From contig CANQRW010000003.1 in NCBI GenBank assembly GCA_947626365.1, forward strand, positions 1 through 64,000: a DNA stretch of 64,000 nt, in the 5' to 3' direction. Below, piece after piece: positions 7,156 through 15,778 of the stretch; position 1 is the first letter of the stretch, and the number at the start of each line of letters is the position of its first letter. This DNA comes from an uncultured Lachnospiraceae bacterium (GTDB lineage Bacteria; Bacillota; Clostridia; Lachnospirales; Lachnospiraceae). The notes under the pieces are model-generated. The model did no database searches and was not told the DNA's origin. It worked only from the letters and a program-made list of their open reading frames with translations. Made by a program: the position numbers and the translations under genes.

Positions 7156-9912
7156 CTACTTATCAATCCGCGGAAACAGAGGAATCCATTTCCATTCCTC
7201 TGCATTGATTCTCAGCCAAAGCGGAGTTATCGTGTATGTTGGAGTATTCCACGTAAATGCAATCAGCTGCTGAGCATCGTTATAACCCAGCCTGCTGGTT
7301 CGCACTCTCTCTTCGTCCCATCCCTCACGCAGCCGGCCGTCAGAATATGCCTTGTAGGAAAGTATCTTTTCACCTGCGGCATCCAGATATCTATACAATG
7401 TATCGATGCCTGGTTCTGTATCTTCATTTCTATTCTTAAAATACGGAACCGGAAATTCGCGGTCTGCAACGATATGCACATTAGACAGTCCGATTTCTTT
7501 CATTCGGTTACGGAAGAATTTTTCATTTTTCTTTTCATAAAATATGAATGAAAAATATAATTTACACTTTTTCAAGCGCTCTTTCTTCTCTTCTGACAAT
7601 TCCTCCACATGGGTTTCCTTTGTCTGCCGCTCTTCGATGGGAATTCCCATATAAGTTTCAAATATGGACAAAATCTGCCGTCCGGAACAAAAAGCGTCTT
7701 CCAGAAAAACGATAATCTGGTTTTCAGAAACGGATTCCAAAACTTTTAATAAATCCTTTGTAATAAATTTATCCTTCAAAACCTGATTAACGATATTCAC
7801 ATGATAAGCAATCTGGGCACTGCTGTCCTGAATTGTTCCAATATTGCAGACTTCTATCGCCTCTGCACTGCAGTTCTCATCCCTCTTTATCTTTTTAAAA
7901 TTATTAGCCAGCGCTTTGGTTATATCCGATTTGGAGACAATCTGTATATCTTCCAACATCTTAAGATAACAACGTACAAATACAGAAAAATCGCCTGCCT
8001 TGATAAACTGCCGAAACTGTTTGATATGCAGCCTGAAATAGGGCAGATTCAGGGAAATTCCCTTTTCTGCGGATGTATCATACAATTCATATGGTTTCCA
8101 GGCCTCCAACAGTTTAAGCATTTGGGACTCAAAAACATCAATGTCATTGTCCGGCGCCAATACATAATAGGAATCGAAATATCCTTTCTTCTCCAGTTGT
8201 CCTTTCAAGAGACTAATATGCGTTTCGTCATTTTCATTGAAAATCATATTGTCATTGATTAATACACCGTAATCCCTGAACAAAACAGCCTCTGCCGCAA
8301 TATATACCAAGTATCTGTCTTCTGTATAAGAAACCAGATAGTTCTGCGGCTTTTTGGATGCACGGCTTTCGAGCCATTTATCCGCCTCGAAAAACATATC
8401 TCTGTCCTTATTCTTATTACCGTCAATCGCCAGATTACTGTACAGGGGCGTGCTGGAAATATCCGGTGCGCTTAAAAGGATAATATCCGTTCTTTCATTG
8501 AAATAATCAATATCCTTTAATACTTCCTTAATGTATTGCGTCTCTTTGACAACAGCCGTCACAAATTCATTCTGCGCATCGATTACTTTTTCCGCGATTA
8601 CCTTATTGTAAAAGTTCTTTTCACCTTCCCGGACAATCGTCAGGTTTCGGTCCGTAAAAGCAACACATCGTTTGAACAGGCGGCGCCGACTCAAATCAGC
8701 CAAAATCATACAAGCGTCACTGAACTCATTTTCATCATGGATTATCAAATCCGGAATAACGCTTTTTATAGTCTGTGCAAAATTGGAATGAATCACCACA
8801 TTGTCTGTCAGCTTCAGTACATTTGACATCCTATCCAGCAAATTATCGGTTGACTGATCCAATTTGAACATGGCGTACCGCAGCATCTCCTCTGCGGTCA
8901 ATGTCTTTTGATGATAATATATATTCTCAAACATCATATATCTGGAAATCACCAGTTGATCCACCGTATTAATCGCCGCCGGAGCAATTGCCAGTTTATA
9001 CACAGTGTCCACACGTTCTTCTGTGGTGGACAACATCTCCCGATGCTTATCAGAAGCAACTACACGAAGTTTCTGGAATATTCTGGACATATCTACCGCT
9101 GTGGGAACGCCTGTTGCGTGAGAATCACGACGCAGGTAATCCAATTTATCGGAATCAACTTGTCCGCTTATAACTTTAGCATAGGGAATCATTTTTTCAG
9201 AATACGGAAAACCAAATATCAGACAACAGATCTTCTCAACAATTTTATCTGCATGATATGTATTAAAGCAGAAATGATCCAGCCCCTGCTGCACAATGGA
9301 CAACAGGCTTCTTACTCCATCAGAATTCACAATAAGCGCTGATATGATTTCCGACAGAGACGGCTTAATCTCCAAGGTTCGTATAAATTTCAATCGTATA
9401 TTATATACCTCTGAATATTGCTTTGCCTTTCTGTTTTTCTGAAAATACATCTCTGACGCATGGCTGCAGAACATATGGCCGCAATCATGAAAAATTGCGC
9501 TCAAACGTATAATCTGCATTACTGCCGGATCAGCCGCAACATTCTTTTTGCTCAATTCTTTTTCTATTTGACGGCTCATCACATCAGCCGTTTGTATAAC
9601 TCCTAACGTGTGAGAAAATCTTGAATAATCAGCACTGCTGTAAAGCAGATTTGCCAACCCCAAATGCCTGATCTGGCGAAGACGCTGCAAGATGGGACTA
9701 TCCAGAATAAGAATCTCTCCCTCGTTGATTTCTATGGTTCCCCATACAGAATCATAAAAGTTCTTTGTGTTATGGGGAGACAATGCATAATTATCGCACC
9801 TCTTCTTGCATTTATCCAGATAATCCTGCATTGTCTCAGCAACGAACGATTCCACCTCATCCCGCAATACCTTCAATTCTTCACTCTGAATCACATCTAA
9901 AACTCTTCCCAT
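7156..9912 (-). CDS. HD-domain (SAMHD1/dGTPase-like) - phosphoribosyltransferase-like fusion
   Basis: 918 residues; numbers below are for this start. The N-terminal half is a complete HD phosphohydrolase of the dNTP triphosphohydrolase type: SPILQRLRQIRHLG (about 72-85), RFSHTLGV (98-105), HDCGH (142-146) and DSDKLDYLRRD (253-263) supply the metal ligands. The C-terminal quarter resembles a PRTase: IIVFLEDAFCSGRQ (733-746) fits the phosphate/PRPP loop. The end NTPTYTITPLW...WIPLFPR resembles the PRTase-CE group found on conflict-system proteins. The ATG at 9912 has AGGAG 7 nt upstream and overlaps the preceding gene by 16 nt; 9936 is an alternative. The AT-rich composition differs from the neighbours. 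Likely a nucleotide-depleting or nucleotide-modifying defence effector; activity unproven. Confidence 0.8.
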   Translation of the reverse strand: MGRVLDVIQSEELKVLRDEVESFVAETMQDYLDKCKKRCDNYALSPHNTKNFYDSVWGTIEINEGEILILDSPILQRLRQIRHLGLANLLYSSADYSRFSHTLGVIQTADVMSRQIEKELSKKNVAADPAVMQIIRLSAIFHDCGHMFCSHASEMYFQKNRKAKQYSEVYNIRLKFIRTLEIKPSLSEIISALIVNSDGVRSLLSIVQQGLDHFCFNTYHADKIVEKICCLIFGFPYSEKMIPYAKVISGQVDSDKLDYLRRDSHATGVPTAVDMSRIFQKLRVVASDKHREMLSTTEERVDTVYKLAIAPAAINTVDQLVISRYMMFENIYYHQKTLTAEEMLRYAMFKLDQSTDNLLDRMSNVLKLTDNVVIHSNFAQTIKSVIPDLIIHDENEFSDACMILADLSRRRLFKRCVAFTDRNLTIVREGEKNFYNKVIAEKVIDAQNEFVTAVVKETQYIKEVLKDIDYFNERTDIILLSAPDISSTPLYSNLAIDGNKNKDRDMFFEADKWLESRASKKPQNYLVSYTEDRYLVYIAAEAVLFRDYGVLINDNMIFNENDETHISLLKGQLEKKGYFDSYYVLAPDNDIDVFESQMLKLLEAWKPYELYDTSAEKGISLNLPYFRLHIKQFRQFIKAGDFSVFVRCYLKMLEDIQIVSKSDITKALANNFKKIKRDENCSAEAIEVCNIGTIQDSSAQIAYHVNIVNQVLKDKFITKDLLKVLESVSENQIIVFLEDAFCSGRQILSIFETYMGIPIEERQTKETHVEELSEEKKERLKKCKLYFSFIFYEKKNEKFFRNRMKEIGLSNVHIVADREFPVPYFKNRNEDTEPGIDTLYRYLDAAGEKILSYKAYSDGRLREGWDEERVRTSRLGYNDAQQLIAFTWNTPTYTITPLWLRINAEEWKWIPLFPRIDK

Positions 9913-10319
9913 ACCGGAACTCCTGCTGCCTCGCAAAATTCATTCGTAATAGAATTAAGTATTTGTGAATTAATCGAAAAAACACTGTCATCCGCAATAA
10001 TACGTCTGGCACTGTAAGGCTGCATCTTAATCGTCATCGTACTCCACTGAGGATTATTGGCGCCTGAAAAGCTGATTCCGTAGCCATTCAATTCCATAAA
10101 CATACTGCAGATGTCCTGATAAATCTCCTCAACCGGAACCTTGATAAATGCTTCTGCTATCATATTGAATTTATCTGCCGGCAAATCTCTCTTCAGCGTA
10201 TTCTCAACCGCAGAAATACCATCCTGAAATTCTTCACCGGCAAAAGGAATGGAATCTATCCCTTTTACACACAAAGAAGCTATGAACTTATTCAAAAACA
10301 CTCTTGTTTCCTGCTCCAT
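9897..10319 (-). CDS. small partner protein of the HD-PRTase gene, unknown family
   Basis: 140 residues, soluble, no recognised motif. The C-terminal half contains SGANNPQWSTMTIKMQPYSARRI and ends VPVWEEF. First gene of a two-gene operon: its stop lies 16 nt inside the HD-PRTase gene, so translation is coupled and the products probably act together, for example as sensor, inhibitor or immunity component. AGGGG stands 5 nt before the ATG. A weak promoter (TGGAAA, 17 nt, TATACT) lies just upstream near 10350. Function not assigned. Confidence 0.7.
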   Translation of the reverse strand: MEQETRVFLNKFIASLCVKGIDSIPFAGEEFQDGISAVENTLKRDLPADKFNMIAEAFIKVPVEEIYQDICSMFMELNGYGISFSGANNPQWSTMTIKMQPYSARRIIADDSVFSINSQILNSITNEFCEAAGVPVWEEF

Positions 10320-10396
10320 ACATACCCCTGTCCTGTGCTGTTTTCTGTGTTCAAGTATAACACATATTATCTGATTTTTCCAGTTATATTTGTCTT

Positions 10397-11755
10397 TTAC
10401 TCCCCCGCCTCCGCCGGAATCGGAGCGGCTTTCACCGTGCGGATCATCTTGTCCTCCGTCTGTTCAACCCGGAAACAGTAGCCCAGGGCTTCCACCTCCG
10501 GCTTCTCGTCTTCGCCGGGGATCCGGTTCAGCCGGGAAATCAGGTACCCGCTGATGGTGTCAAAGCTGTCCCTGTCTTCCTCCGGGAATTCGATGCTCAA
10601 GGCGTCCTCCACTTCCTCCAGGGATGCCATGCCGCTGATCACAAAGCCGTCGTCCTCCCGGACAACGCTGTCCTCTTCCTCCTCATCATACTCGTCCAGG
10701 ATATTTCCCACGATCTCCTCCAGGATATCTTCCATGGTAATGATTCCGGCGGTCTGCCCGTATTCGTCCACTACGACAGCCATATGGACCTTCCGAGACT
10801 GCATCTCTTTGAAAAGAGAGGTCAGGCTTCTGGTCTCGGGGATGAAATACGCCTCCCTCAGCAGGCCGGAAATCTGTCCCACCGGCTGCTCCAGCCGTCC
10901 CTGCTTCTCAGCGAAGATCATGGCGTCTTTCATATGAAGAATGCCAATGATATCGTCCACATCCCCCTGATACACCGGATAGCGGGAATTGGTTCCCACG
11001 GTCAGGATAAAATCGATAGCGTCTTTCAAAGTCATCTCGGAATCGATGGCCGCGATATTCTTCCGGTGAGTCATGATATCTCCGGCTTCCTTGTCGTCCA
11101 GTTCAAAGATGTTGGTGATCATCTCCGCCTCACTGGCCGCCAGAACGCCCTGTTCATGGCCCTCGTTGACCATGGATACTATGTCCTCTTCCGTCACATT
11201 ATCGCTTATGTTGATATCGGTGCGGAGAATCTTAAGGACCGCCCTGGCAAGAAATATATTGATCGCGATAAGCGGCGCAAACACCGTCATAACCGCCTGC
11301 ACAAACGGCCAGAGGGCGCAGCTCCATTTCTCCGGATTCTTGATTGCGCAGCGCTTCGGTACGATAACACCGAAGGCCACGAAGCAGGTAATCAGCACAA
11401 AGCCGGTGACCGCCAGGCATATGGGCCTTAAGCAGCCCGCTGCTGCCCAGCCTGCCCCCAGCTGAGTGTGGCTCTGCATAAAATGTTCCAGCCTTCCGCC
11501 CAGATCCAGCAGCACAAACGCCCCGGTGAGCATGGATATGGCGTGAGCAGCAATCTGTATGGAATTGACCAGCTTTGCCGGCTGGCCGATCAGCTGCAAA
11601 AGCTGCCCGGCCCTCTTCCCGCCCTGCTCTTTCTCCTTCTCAAGGCTGCTTTCATTTACATTCTGAATGGCAGCGCCAAAACCGTAAAACATTGCCTCCA
11701 GTATCAAAAATAACAGAAACAGTACAATACTATATGGAGGATAACCATCATCCAT
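10397..11755 (-). CDS. CNNM/CorC-family (HlyC) transporter protein
   Basis: 452 residues. An N-terminal DUF21 membrane domain with about four hydrophobic segments (YSIVLFLLFLILEAMFYGFG first) is followed by a CBS pair (about 210-340, including NIAAIDSEMTLKDAIDFIL and VVVDEYGQTAGIITMEDILEEIVG) and a CorC_HlyC C-terminal domain. Proteins of this family handle magnesium or cobalt efflux or sensing at the cytoplasmic membrane; despite the name they are not proven haemolysins. The start MDDGYPPYS at 11755 precedes the first membrane segment and has AAAGGAG 13 nt upstream; the frame is open to 11839 without a better signal. It follows the epimerase gene in the same direction with a gap of about 96 nt. 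Confidence 0.9.
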   Translation of the reverse strand: MDDGYPPYSIVLFLLFLILEAMFYGFGAAIQNVNESSLEKEKEQGGKRAGQLLQLIGQPAKLVNSIQIAAHAISMLTGAFVLLDLGGRLEHFMQSHTQLGAGWAAAGCLRPICLAVTGFVLITCFVAFGVIVPKRCAIKNPEKWSCALWPFVQAVMTVFAPLIAINIFLARAVLKILRTDINISDNVTEEDIVSMVNEGHEQGVLAASEAEMITNIFELDDKEAGDIMTHRKNIAAIDSEMTLKDAIDFILTVGTNSRYPVYQGDVDDIIGILHMKDAMIFAEKQGRLEQPVGQISGLLREAYFIPETRSLTSLFKEMQSRKVHMAVVVDEYGQTAGIITMEDILEEIVGNILDEYDEEEEDSVVREDDGFVISGMASLEEVEDALSIEFPEEDRDSFDTISGYLISRLNRIPGEDEKPEVEALGYCFRVEQTEDKMIRTVKAAPIPAEAGE

Positions 11756-11851
11756 GAAACTTCTCTTACTCCTTTTTCCAGATTTCGTTATGTGATTTTC
11801 CCATCTGCCGCCTCGGTTCCCCATCTGCTTCCCAGGCAAATTTTTTCTATT

Positions 11852-12763
11852 TTATCCATCCAGACTGTCAAGAATCTTCCGGATTCCCTGGGCAAATGAC
11901 GTCCTGGGCCGCCAGCCGGTATCTTTCTCAAGTTCCGAGATATCGGCGCACAGGTACATGACCTGATTGGGACCGTAGGGCAGCTTCCCGATGGCCGTCC
12001 GCCCATCCGGCGCTGCCGCGCGGCGGATTTCTTCGATATAGTCGGCCAGAGGGCGAACCGTTCCGCTTCCCAGCACATAGGTCCTGCCGTCCGCGCCCTT
12101 CTCCCCGATCAGCCGGAATGCCTCGGCGGCGTCCCCGCTGTACAGGTAATCCCACAGCTGTTCGGCCGGCGTAAACTCCGGTACCTGCCCTTTCCGCAGC
12201 TGGTCGATAGCGGACATGACCATGGTCCGGGCTCCGTCGTTAGGGCCGTAGACGCTGAGGATCCGAACCCACACATGCTCCATGCCCAGCTGATGCGCGT
12301 ATTCCCTGGTCATAAGGCCGGCGCACAGCTTGGCGCAGCCGTAGCCCATCCGGGGAAATGCCGGAGTATCCGGCGTCAGTTTCCCCTCCGCCCGGCCGTA
12401 TTCCGCCTGCGAGCCCGCTCCCACAAACAGCCGGCAGCCAAAGCGTCTTGCCGCTCCCACCGCGTCCAGGGCATAGCGGACGTTATCATTCTGCAGATAC
12501 ATATCGTCTCTTCCCGGGCCGATGGCTCCCGCCCAAGCCAGATGATAGAACACATCATAGGTCTTGCCCGCAGGATTCTGAATGTCTTTCAGCTCCTCCA
12601 GGGAACACGCAAGCCTGCTGACCAGAGGGTGGTCCGGAATATTGCCATTGCGGGCGGATTCCTTTCTCACAAATACCAGGACTTCGATTCCTGCTTCGCA
12701 GAGCTCTCGGATGAGAGCCGTGCCGATGGCCCCGGTGGCCCCGGTTACGATTGCTCGCTTCAT
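11852..12763 (-). CDS. NAD-dependent epimerase/dehydratase (extended SDR)
   Basis: 303 residues. MKRAIVTGATGAIGTAL is the Rossmann dinucleotide loop and YGCAKLCAG supplies the catalytic Tyr-x-x-x-Lys. The C-terminal half is typical of sugar-nucleotide epimerases/dehydratases such as UDP-glucose 4-epimerase relatives. Start at 12763 is set by the family's usual N-terminus; AAAGGA lies about 12 nt upstream and ATG at 12775 is possible. It sits at the end of a 260-nt structured leader and is divergent from a ThDP enzyme. The substrate is not clear; a role in nucleotide-sugar or polyketide-like sugar synthesis is likely. Confidence 0.85.
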   Translation of the reverse strand: MKRAIVTGATGAIGTALIRELCEAGIEVLVFVRKESARNGNIPDHPLVSRLACSLEELKDIQNPAGKTYDVFYHLAWAGAIGPGRDDMYLQNDNVRYALDAVGAARRFGCRLFVGAGSQAEYGRAEGKLTPDTPAFPRMGYGCAKLCAGLMTREYAHQLGMEHVWVRILSVYGPNDGARTMVMSAIDQLRKGQVPEFTPAEQLWDYLYSGDAAEAFRLIGEKGADGRTYVLGSGTVRPLADYIEEIRRAAAPDGRTAIGKLPYGPNQVMYLCADISELEKDTGWRPRTSFAQGIRKILDSLDG

Positions 12764-13059
12764 AATTATATCCATTCCTTTCGCTTTCTCGATTTCTCCG
12801 CCCGCCGAATGAGTGAACCCACCCTTCTCACTAACGCCCATTACACCATCTCAACTTGCGTCTCGATGGAGATACTCGTCAAATGCCGATTGCCGCAAGC
12901 GTCATCGGCATTTTCCTCGTTATTTCACCATGTCCTCCGGACATGCTCCCTTCGGGGGATGCGCACGGTTCGATGTTTTGTCCTCACTCCGTTCGGGCAT
13001 CGAACCGGCGCGGGTATAATCTCTATCGAGATTATAGCATAGATCTCTGCGTATTCCAA
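12764..13059 (-). promoter_or_regulatory. promoter and highly structured leader of the epimerase gene
   Basis: Promoter TTGGAA (13054-13059), 17 nt, TATAAT (13031-13036) on the minus strand. The transcript would carry about 260 nt rich in hairpins before the gene: GGTTCGATG pairs with CATCGAACC, GCATGTCC forms a compact hairpin with GGACATG, and AAATGCCGAT pairs with ATCGGCATTT. No good gene lies in it. It may be a riboswitch-like leader or a dispersed repeat family. Confidence 0.55.
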
Positions 13060-13192
13060 CGAATTTCTGTCCCCGTGACCGTTCTTTCACGGCCGTTCTT
13101 CTGCGATTGTTCTTCTCCAGCCGTTCTTCCGTAACCATTTTTCTGCAGTCAGGCTCTTTCAAATGTGGGAGGAAAAGGCTTTTAACTCCTAC

Positions 13193-13214
13193 GATTTTAT
13201 GATATGATAAAATC
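13193..13214 (+). promoter_or_regulatory. inverted repeat just upstream of the ThDP enzyme gene
   Basis: GATTTTAT and ATAAAATC (8-bp arms, 6-nt spacer) lie about 26 nt before the start codon, where a repressor site or 5' hairpin would be expected. Confidence 0.4.
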
Positions 13215-13240
13215 AAACGCAGAAAGAAAGGACAGACCAC

Positions 13241-15136
13241 ATGAGGATAAAAGTTTCAGACTATATTGCAAAACAGTTGGTTGAGCATGGGATTACCCAG
13301 GTTTTTACCGTAACCGGCGGCGGCGCTATGCATCTGAACGATGCGCTGGGCCATGAAAAAGGGCTGCACTGCCTGTATCAGCATCATGAGCAGGCCTGTG
13401 CCATGGCCGCTGAAAGTTATGCCAGAATCCACAATACCATTGCGGCGCTGTGCGTGACGACGGGACCAGGCGGGACCAATGCCATCACCGGCGTTGTAGG
13501 CGGCTGGCTGGATTCGATTCCCATGCTGGTTCTGTCCGGACAGGTGCGGTATGATACCACGGCCCGCTGGTCCGGCGTCGGGATTCGGGCCATGGGAGAC
13601 CAGGAATTTGATATTACGAAAGCCATCGGCTGCATGACCAAATACAGCGAGATGGTAATTGACCCGCTGCGAATCCGCTACTGCCTGGAGAAGGCCATTT
13701 ATCTGGCTTATTCCGGCCGTCCCGGCCCTGCATGGCTGGATATCCCGCTGGACGTCCAGGGTGCTTATGTGGAGACGGATGATCTGAAGGGGTTCGATTC
13801 GGAAGCCTATGAGATGGAAAACGGCGGCCAGGGACTGCCGCCGGAAGTATCGGAAGAGACAGCGCGAAAGATTGTCGAGAAAATCCGCGGGGCCAAAAGA
13901 CCGATTCTCAACGCCGGAAACGGAATCCGAATCGCTGGGGCCTATCCGATATTTCAGCGGGTGGTAAAGCTTCTGGGCATTCCCGTGGTCACCGGCTGGG
14001 ACAGCGAGGACTGTATGTGCGACGACGATCCGCTGTATGTGGGAAGGGCCGGCAACATGGGCGACCGTCCCGGAAATTTCGCCATTCAGAACAGCGACCT
14101 GGTATTTTCCGTGGGAAGCCGCCTGAGTATCCGCCAGGTGGGCTTTAACTATAAAACCTGGGCCAGAGCCGCATATACGATTATCAATGATATTGATAAA
14201 GAAGAGCTGAAAAAGCCCAGTCTCCATGTAGATATGGCGGTTCACGCAGACGCGAAAAACCTGCTGGAAGTGATGGAGAGAGTCCTTCGGAAGGAGAAAA
14301 CGCCGTTATTTGACGGCGGAACGGGGCTGCCCGGCATGAACTGGACGGAGACTTGCCGGATGTGGAAGGAGCATTATCCGGTGGTGCAGCCGAAACATCT
14401 GGTCCGGGACGATTCACGAAAGGCCAATGTGTACGCGTTGGTAAAGGAACTGAGCAGCCGCCTGCCGGAGAACCAGATCACGGTGGTGGGCAACGGCTCA
14501 GCCTGCGTAGTAGGCGGTCACGCTTATGTGATAAAGAAGGGACAGAGGTTTATCACCAATTCGGCTATTGCCTCTATGGGATACGATTTGCCTGCGGCCA
14601 TCGGCGCCTGTGCGGCGGCTTATGATCCCCGGTTTCGCCGGGAGGACGAGCCAGAGGATATTATCCTTCTGACCGGCGAAGGCAGCATTCAGATGAATCT
14701 GCAGGAACTGCAGACGATCATTCATCATAAAATGCCGATCAAGATTTTCCTGATCAATAACGGCGGCTATCATTCCATCCGCCAGAGTCAGAAGAATTTC
14801 TTTGGCGAGCCTTTTGTGGGAATCGGTGTGGACAGCGGTGATCTGAGTTTTCCGGATATGGAAAAGCTGGCCTGGGCTTATGGCTATCCTTATGTAAAAG
14901 CCGTAAACAACTGCCAGCTTCCGGAGGCCATAGAAAAGACGCTGGCTATGAAGGGACCGGCGATCTGCGAAGTGTTTGTCACCATCGACCAGATTTTCGA
15001 GCCCAAGTCCTCCGGCAAGCGTCTGCCGGATGGAACCATGGTTTCTCCGCCGCTTGAGGATCTGGCCCCATTCCTTCCGGAGGAAGAGATGGACGCCATG
15101 ATGATCATTCCAAGAATCAAAGAGAACATTTCGTGA
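13241..15136 (+). CDS. thiamine-diphosphate-dependent enzyme (acetolactate synthase-like)
   Basis: 631 residues with the three ThDP domains: the pyrimidine-binding domain has HHEQACAMAAESYAR with the catalytic glutamate, a central domain spans about 200-350, and the C-terminal diphosphate domain has TGEGSIQMNLQELQ...NNGGYHS. The first acid of the usual GDG motif is Glu here. Members decarboxylate or carboligate 2-oxo acids. Relatives in polysaccharide loci modify nucleotide sugars or make branched precursors. AAAGGA lies 8 nt before the ATG. It is divergent from the epimerase and has its own terminator. No small acetolactate synthase subunit is near, so a role in branched-chain amino acid synthesis is doubtful. 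Confidence 0.85.
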   Translation: MRIKVSDYIAKQLVEHGITQVFTVTGGGAMHLNDALGHEKGLHCLYQHHEQACAMAAESYARIHNTIAALCVTTGPGGTNAITGVVGGWLDSIPMLVLSGQVRYDTTARWSGVGIRAMGDQEFDITKAIGCMTKYSEMVIDPLRIRYCLEKAIYLAYSGRPGPAWLDIPLDVQGAYVETDDLKGFDSEAYEMENGGQGLPPEVSEETARKIVEKIRGAKRPILNAGNGIRIAGAYPIFQRVVKLLGIPVVTGWDSEDCMCDDDPLYVGRAGNMGDRPGNFAIQNSDLVFSVGSRLSIRQVGFNYKTWARAAYTIINDIDKEELKKPSLHVDMAVHADAKNLLEVMERVLRKEKTPLFDGGTGLPGMNWTETCRMWKEHYPVVQPKHLVRDDSRKANVYALVKELSSRLPENQITVVGNGSACVVGGHAYVIKKGQRFITNSAIASMGYDLPAAIGACAAAYDPRFRREDEPEDIILLTGEGSIQMNLQELQTIIHHKMPIKIFLINNGGYHSIRQSQKNFFGEPFVGIGVDSGDLSFPDMEKLAWAYGYPYVKAVNNCQLPEAIEKTLAMKGPAICEVFVTIDQIFEPKSSGKRLPDGTMVSPPLEDLAPFLPEEEMDAMMIIPRIKENIS

Positions 15137-15141
15137 AGACG

Positions 15142-15174
15142 AAGGGGCTGCAGCAATTCTGCAACGGCCCCTTT
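15142..15174 (+). terminator. terminator of the ThDP enzyme gene
   Basis: AAGGGGC pairs with GCCCCTT and TGCAG with CTGCA, just after the stop codon; only a short T run follows. The dispersed 17-bp repeat begins at its 3' end. Confidence 0.6.
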
Positions 15175-15188
15175 GCATACTGACGTAA
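15172..15188 (+). repeat. dispersed repeat, copy 1 (TTTGCATACTGACGTAA)
   Basis: Same 16-17 bp string as at 18936-18951 and 31084-31100, always on the plus strand and always in a gap next to a hairpin or gene end. Confidence 0.7.
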
Positions 15189-15277
15189 TCCGATTGCGGC
15201 AGGCGCTACATTTTACCGCCTGCCGCCGCAATGGGTTTTCCCACTGCCGTGAAACTGTCTTTTCCTATTCTTATAGA

Positions 15278-15625
15278 CTATGTAGGCAGCTCCAGGCTGA
15301 CCTTCAGGGCACAGTCCACTTTTCTCTGCAGATCGTCGTCGATATGGCAGATTTTCTCTTTCAGCCTCTGCTTGTCGATGGTCCGCAGCTGTTCCAGAAG
15401 AATCACCGAATCTCTTACCATATCGCACCGGCGGGTGTCCAGTTCCACATGGGTGGGCAGCTTGGCCTTGTTCATCTTGGAGGTGATCGCCGCGCAGATT
15501 ACCGTGGGACTGTGCTTGTTGCCCACATCATTCTGTATGATCAAAACCGGACGGACCCCGCCCTGTTCCGAACCGACCACCGGCCGAAGGTCCGCGTAAT
15601 AGATATCGCCACGTCTGATAATCAC
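15278..15625 (-). CDS. ndoA: MazF/EndoA-type mRNA interferase
   Basis: Chromosomal toxin endoribonuclease of the MazF/PemK fold: [33 protein letters not shown], then [12 protein letters not shown] and [14 protein letters not shown], near full length. The GTG at 15625 is preferred because relatives begin at this residue and GGAG lies 9 nt upstream; ATG at 15640 is the alternative. In many Firmicutes a small antitoxin gene lies between alr and ndoA; here the 150 nt to alr holds no convincing antitoxin. The toxin cleaves mRNA at short motifs under stress. Same direction as alr, nnr and rex. Confidence 0.92.
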   Translation of the reverse strand: MIIRRGDIYYADLRPVVGSEQGGVRPVLIIQNDVGNKHSPTVICAAITSKMNKAKLPTHVELDTRRCDMVRDSVILLEQLRTIDKQRLKEKICHIDDDLQRKVDCALKVSLELPT

Positions 15626-15778
15626 TGCCTCACACTCCATCGCTCATAGTTCACAGATGTCCAGCCTGTCTCTGACAACAGTCCTTCTCACGACTATTAT
15701 TCACAGGTTTTTCCGGCTGTATTCATGCTTCCCCTATGATTATGGTATGAAAATGAGACAGTTTCGGTGTATTTTCTC

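Noticed and set aside
12920-13240. 106-codon minus-strand frame in the epimerase leader
   Set aside because: Covers the promoter and structured leader and would need to start upstream of the promoter.
623-15625. Phd-type protein and MazF as one toxin-antitoxin pair
   Set aside because: They are 14 kb apart and belong to different fold families (Phd/YefM partners are RelE/ParE/Doc types).
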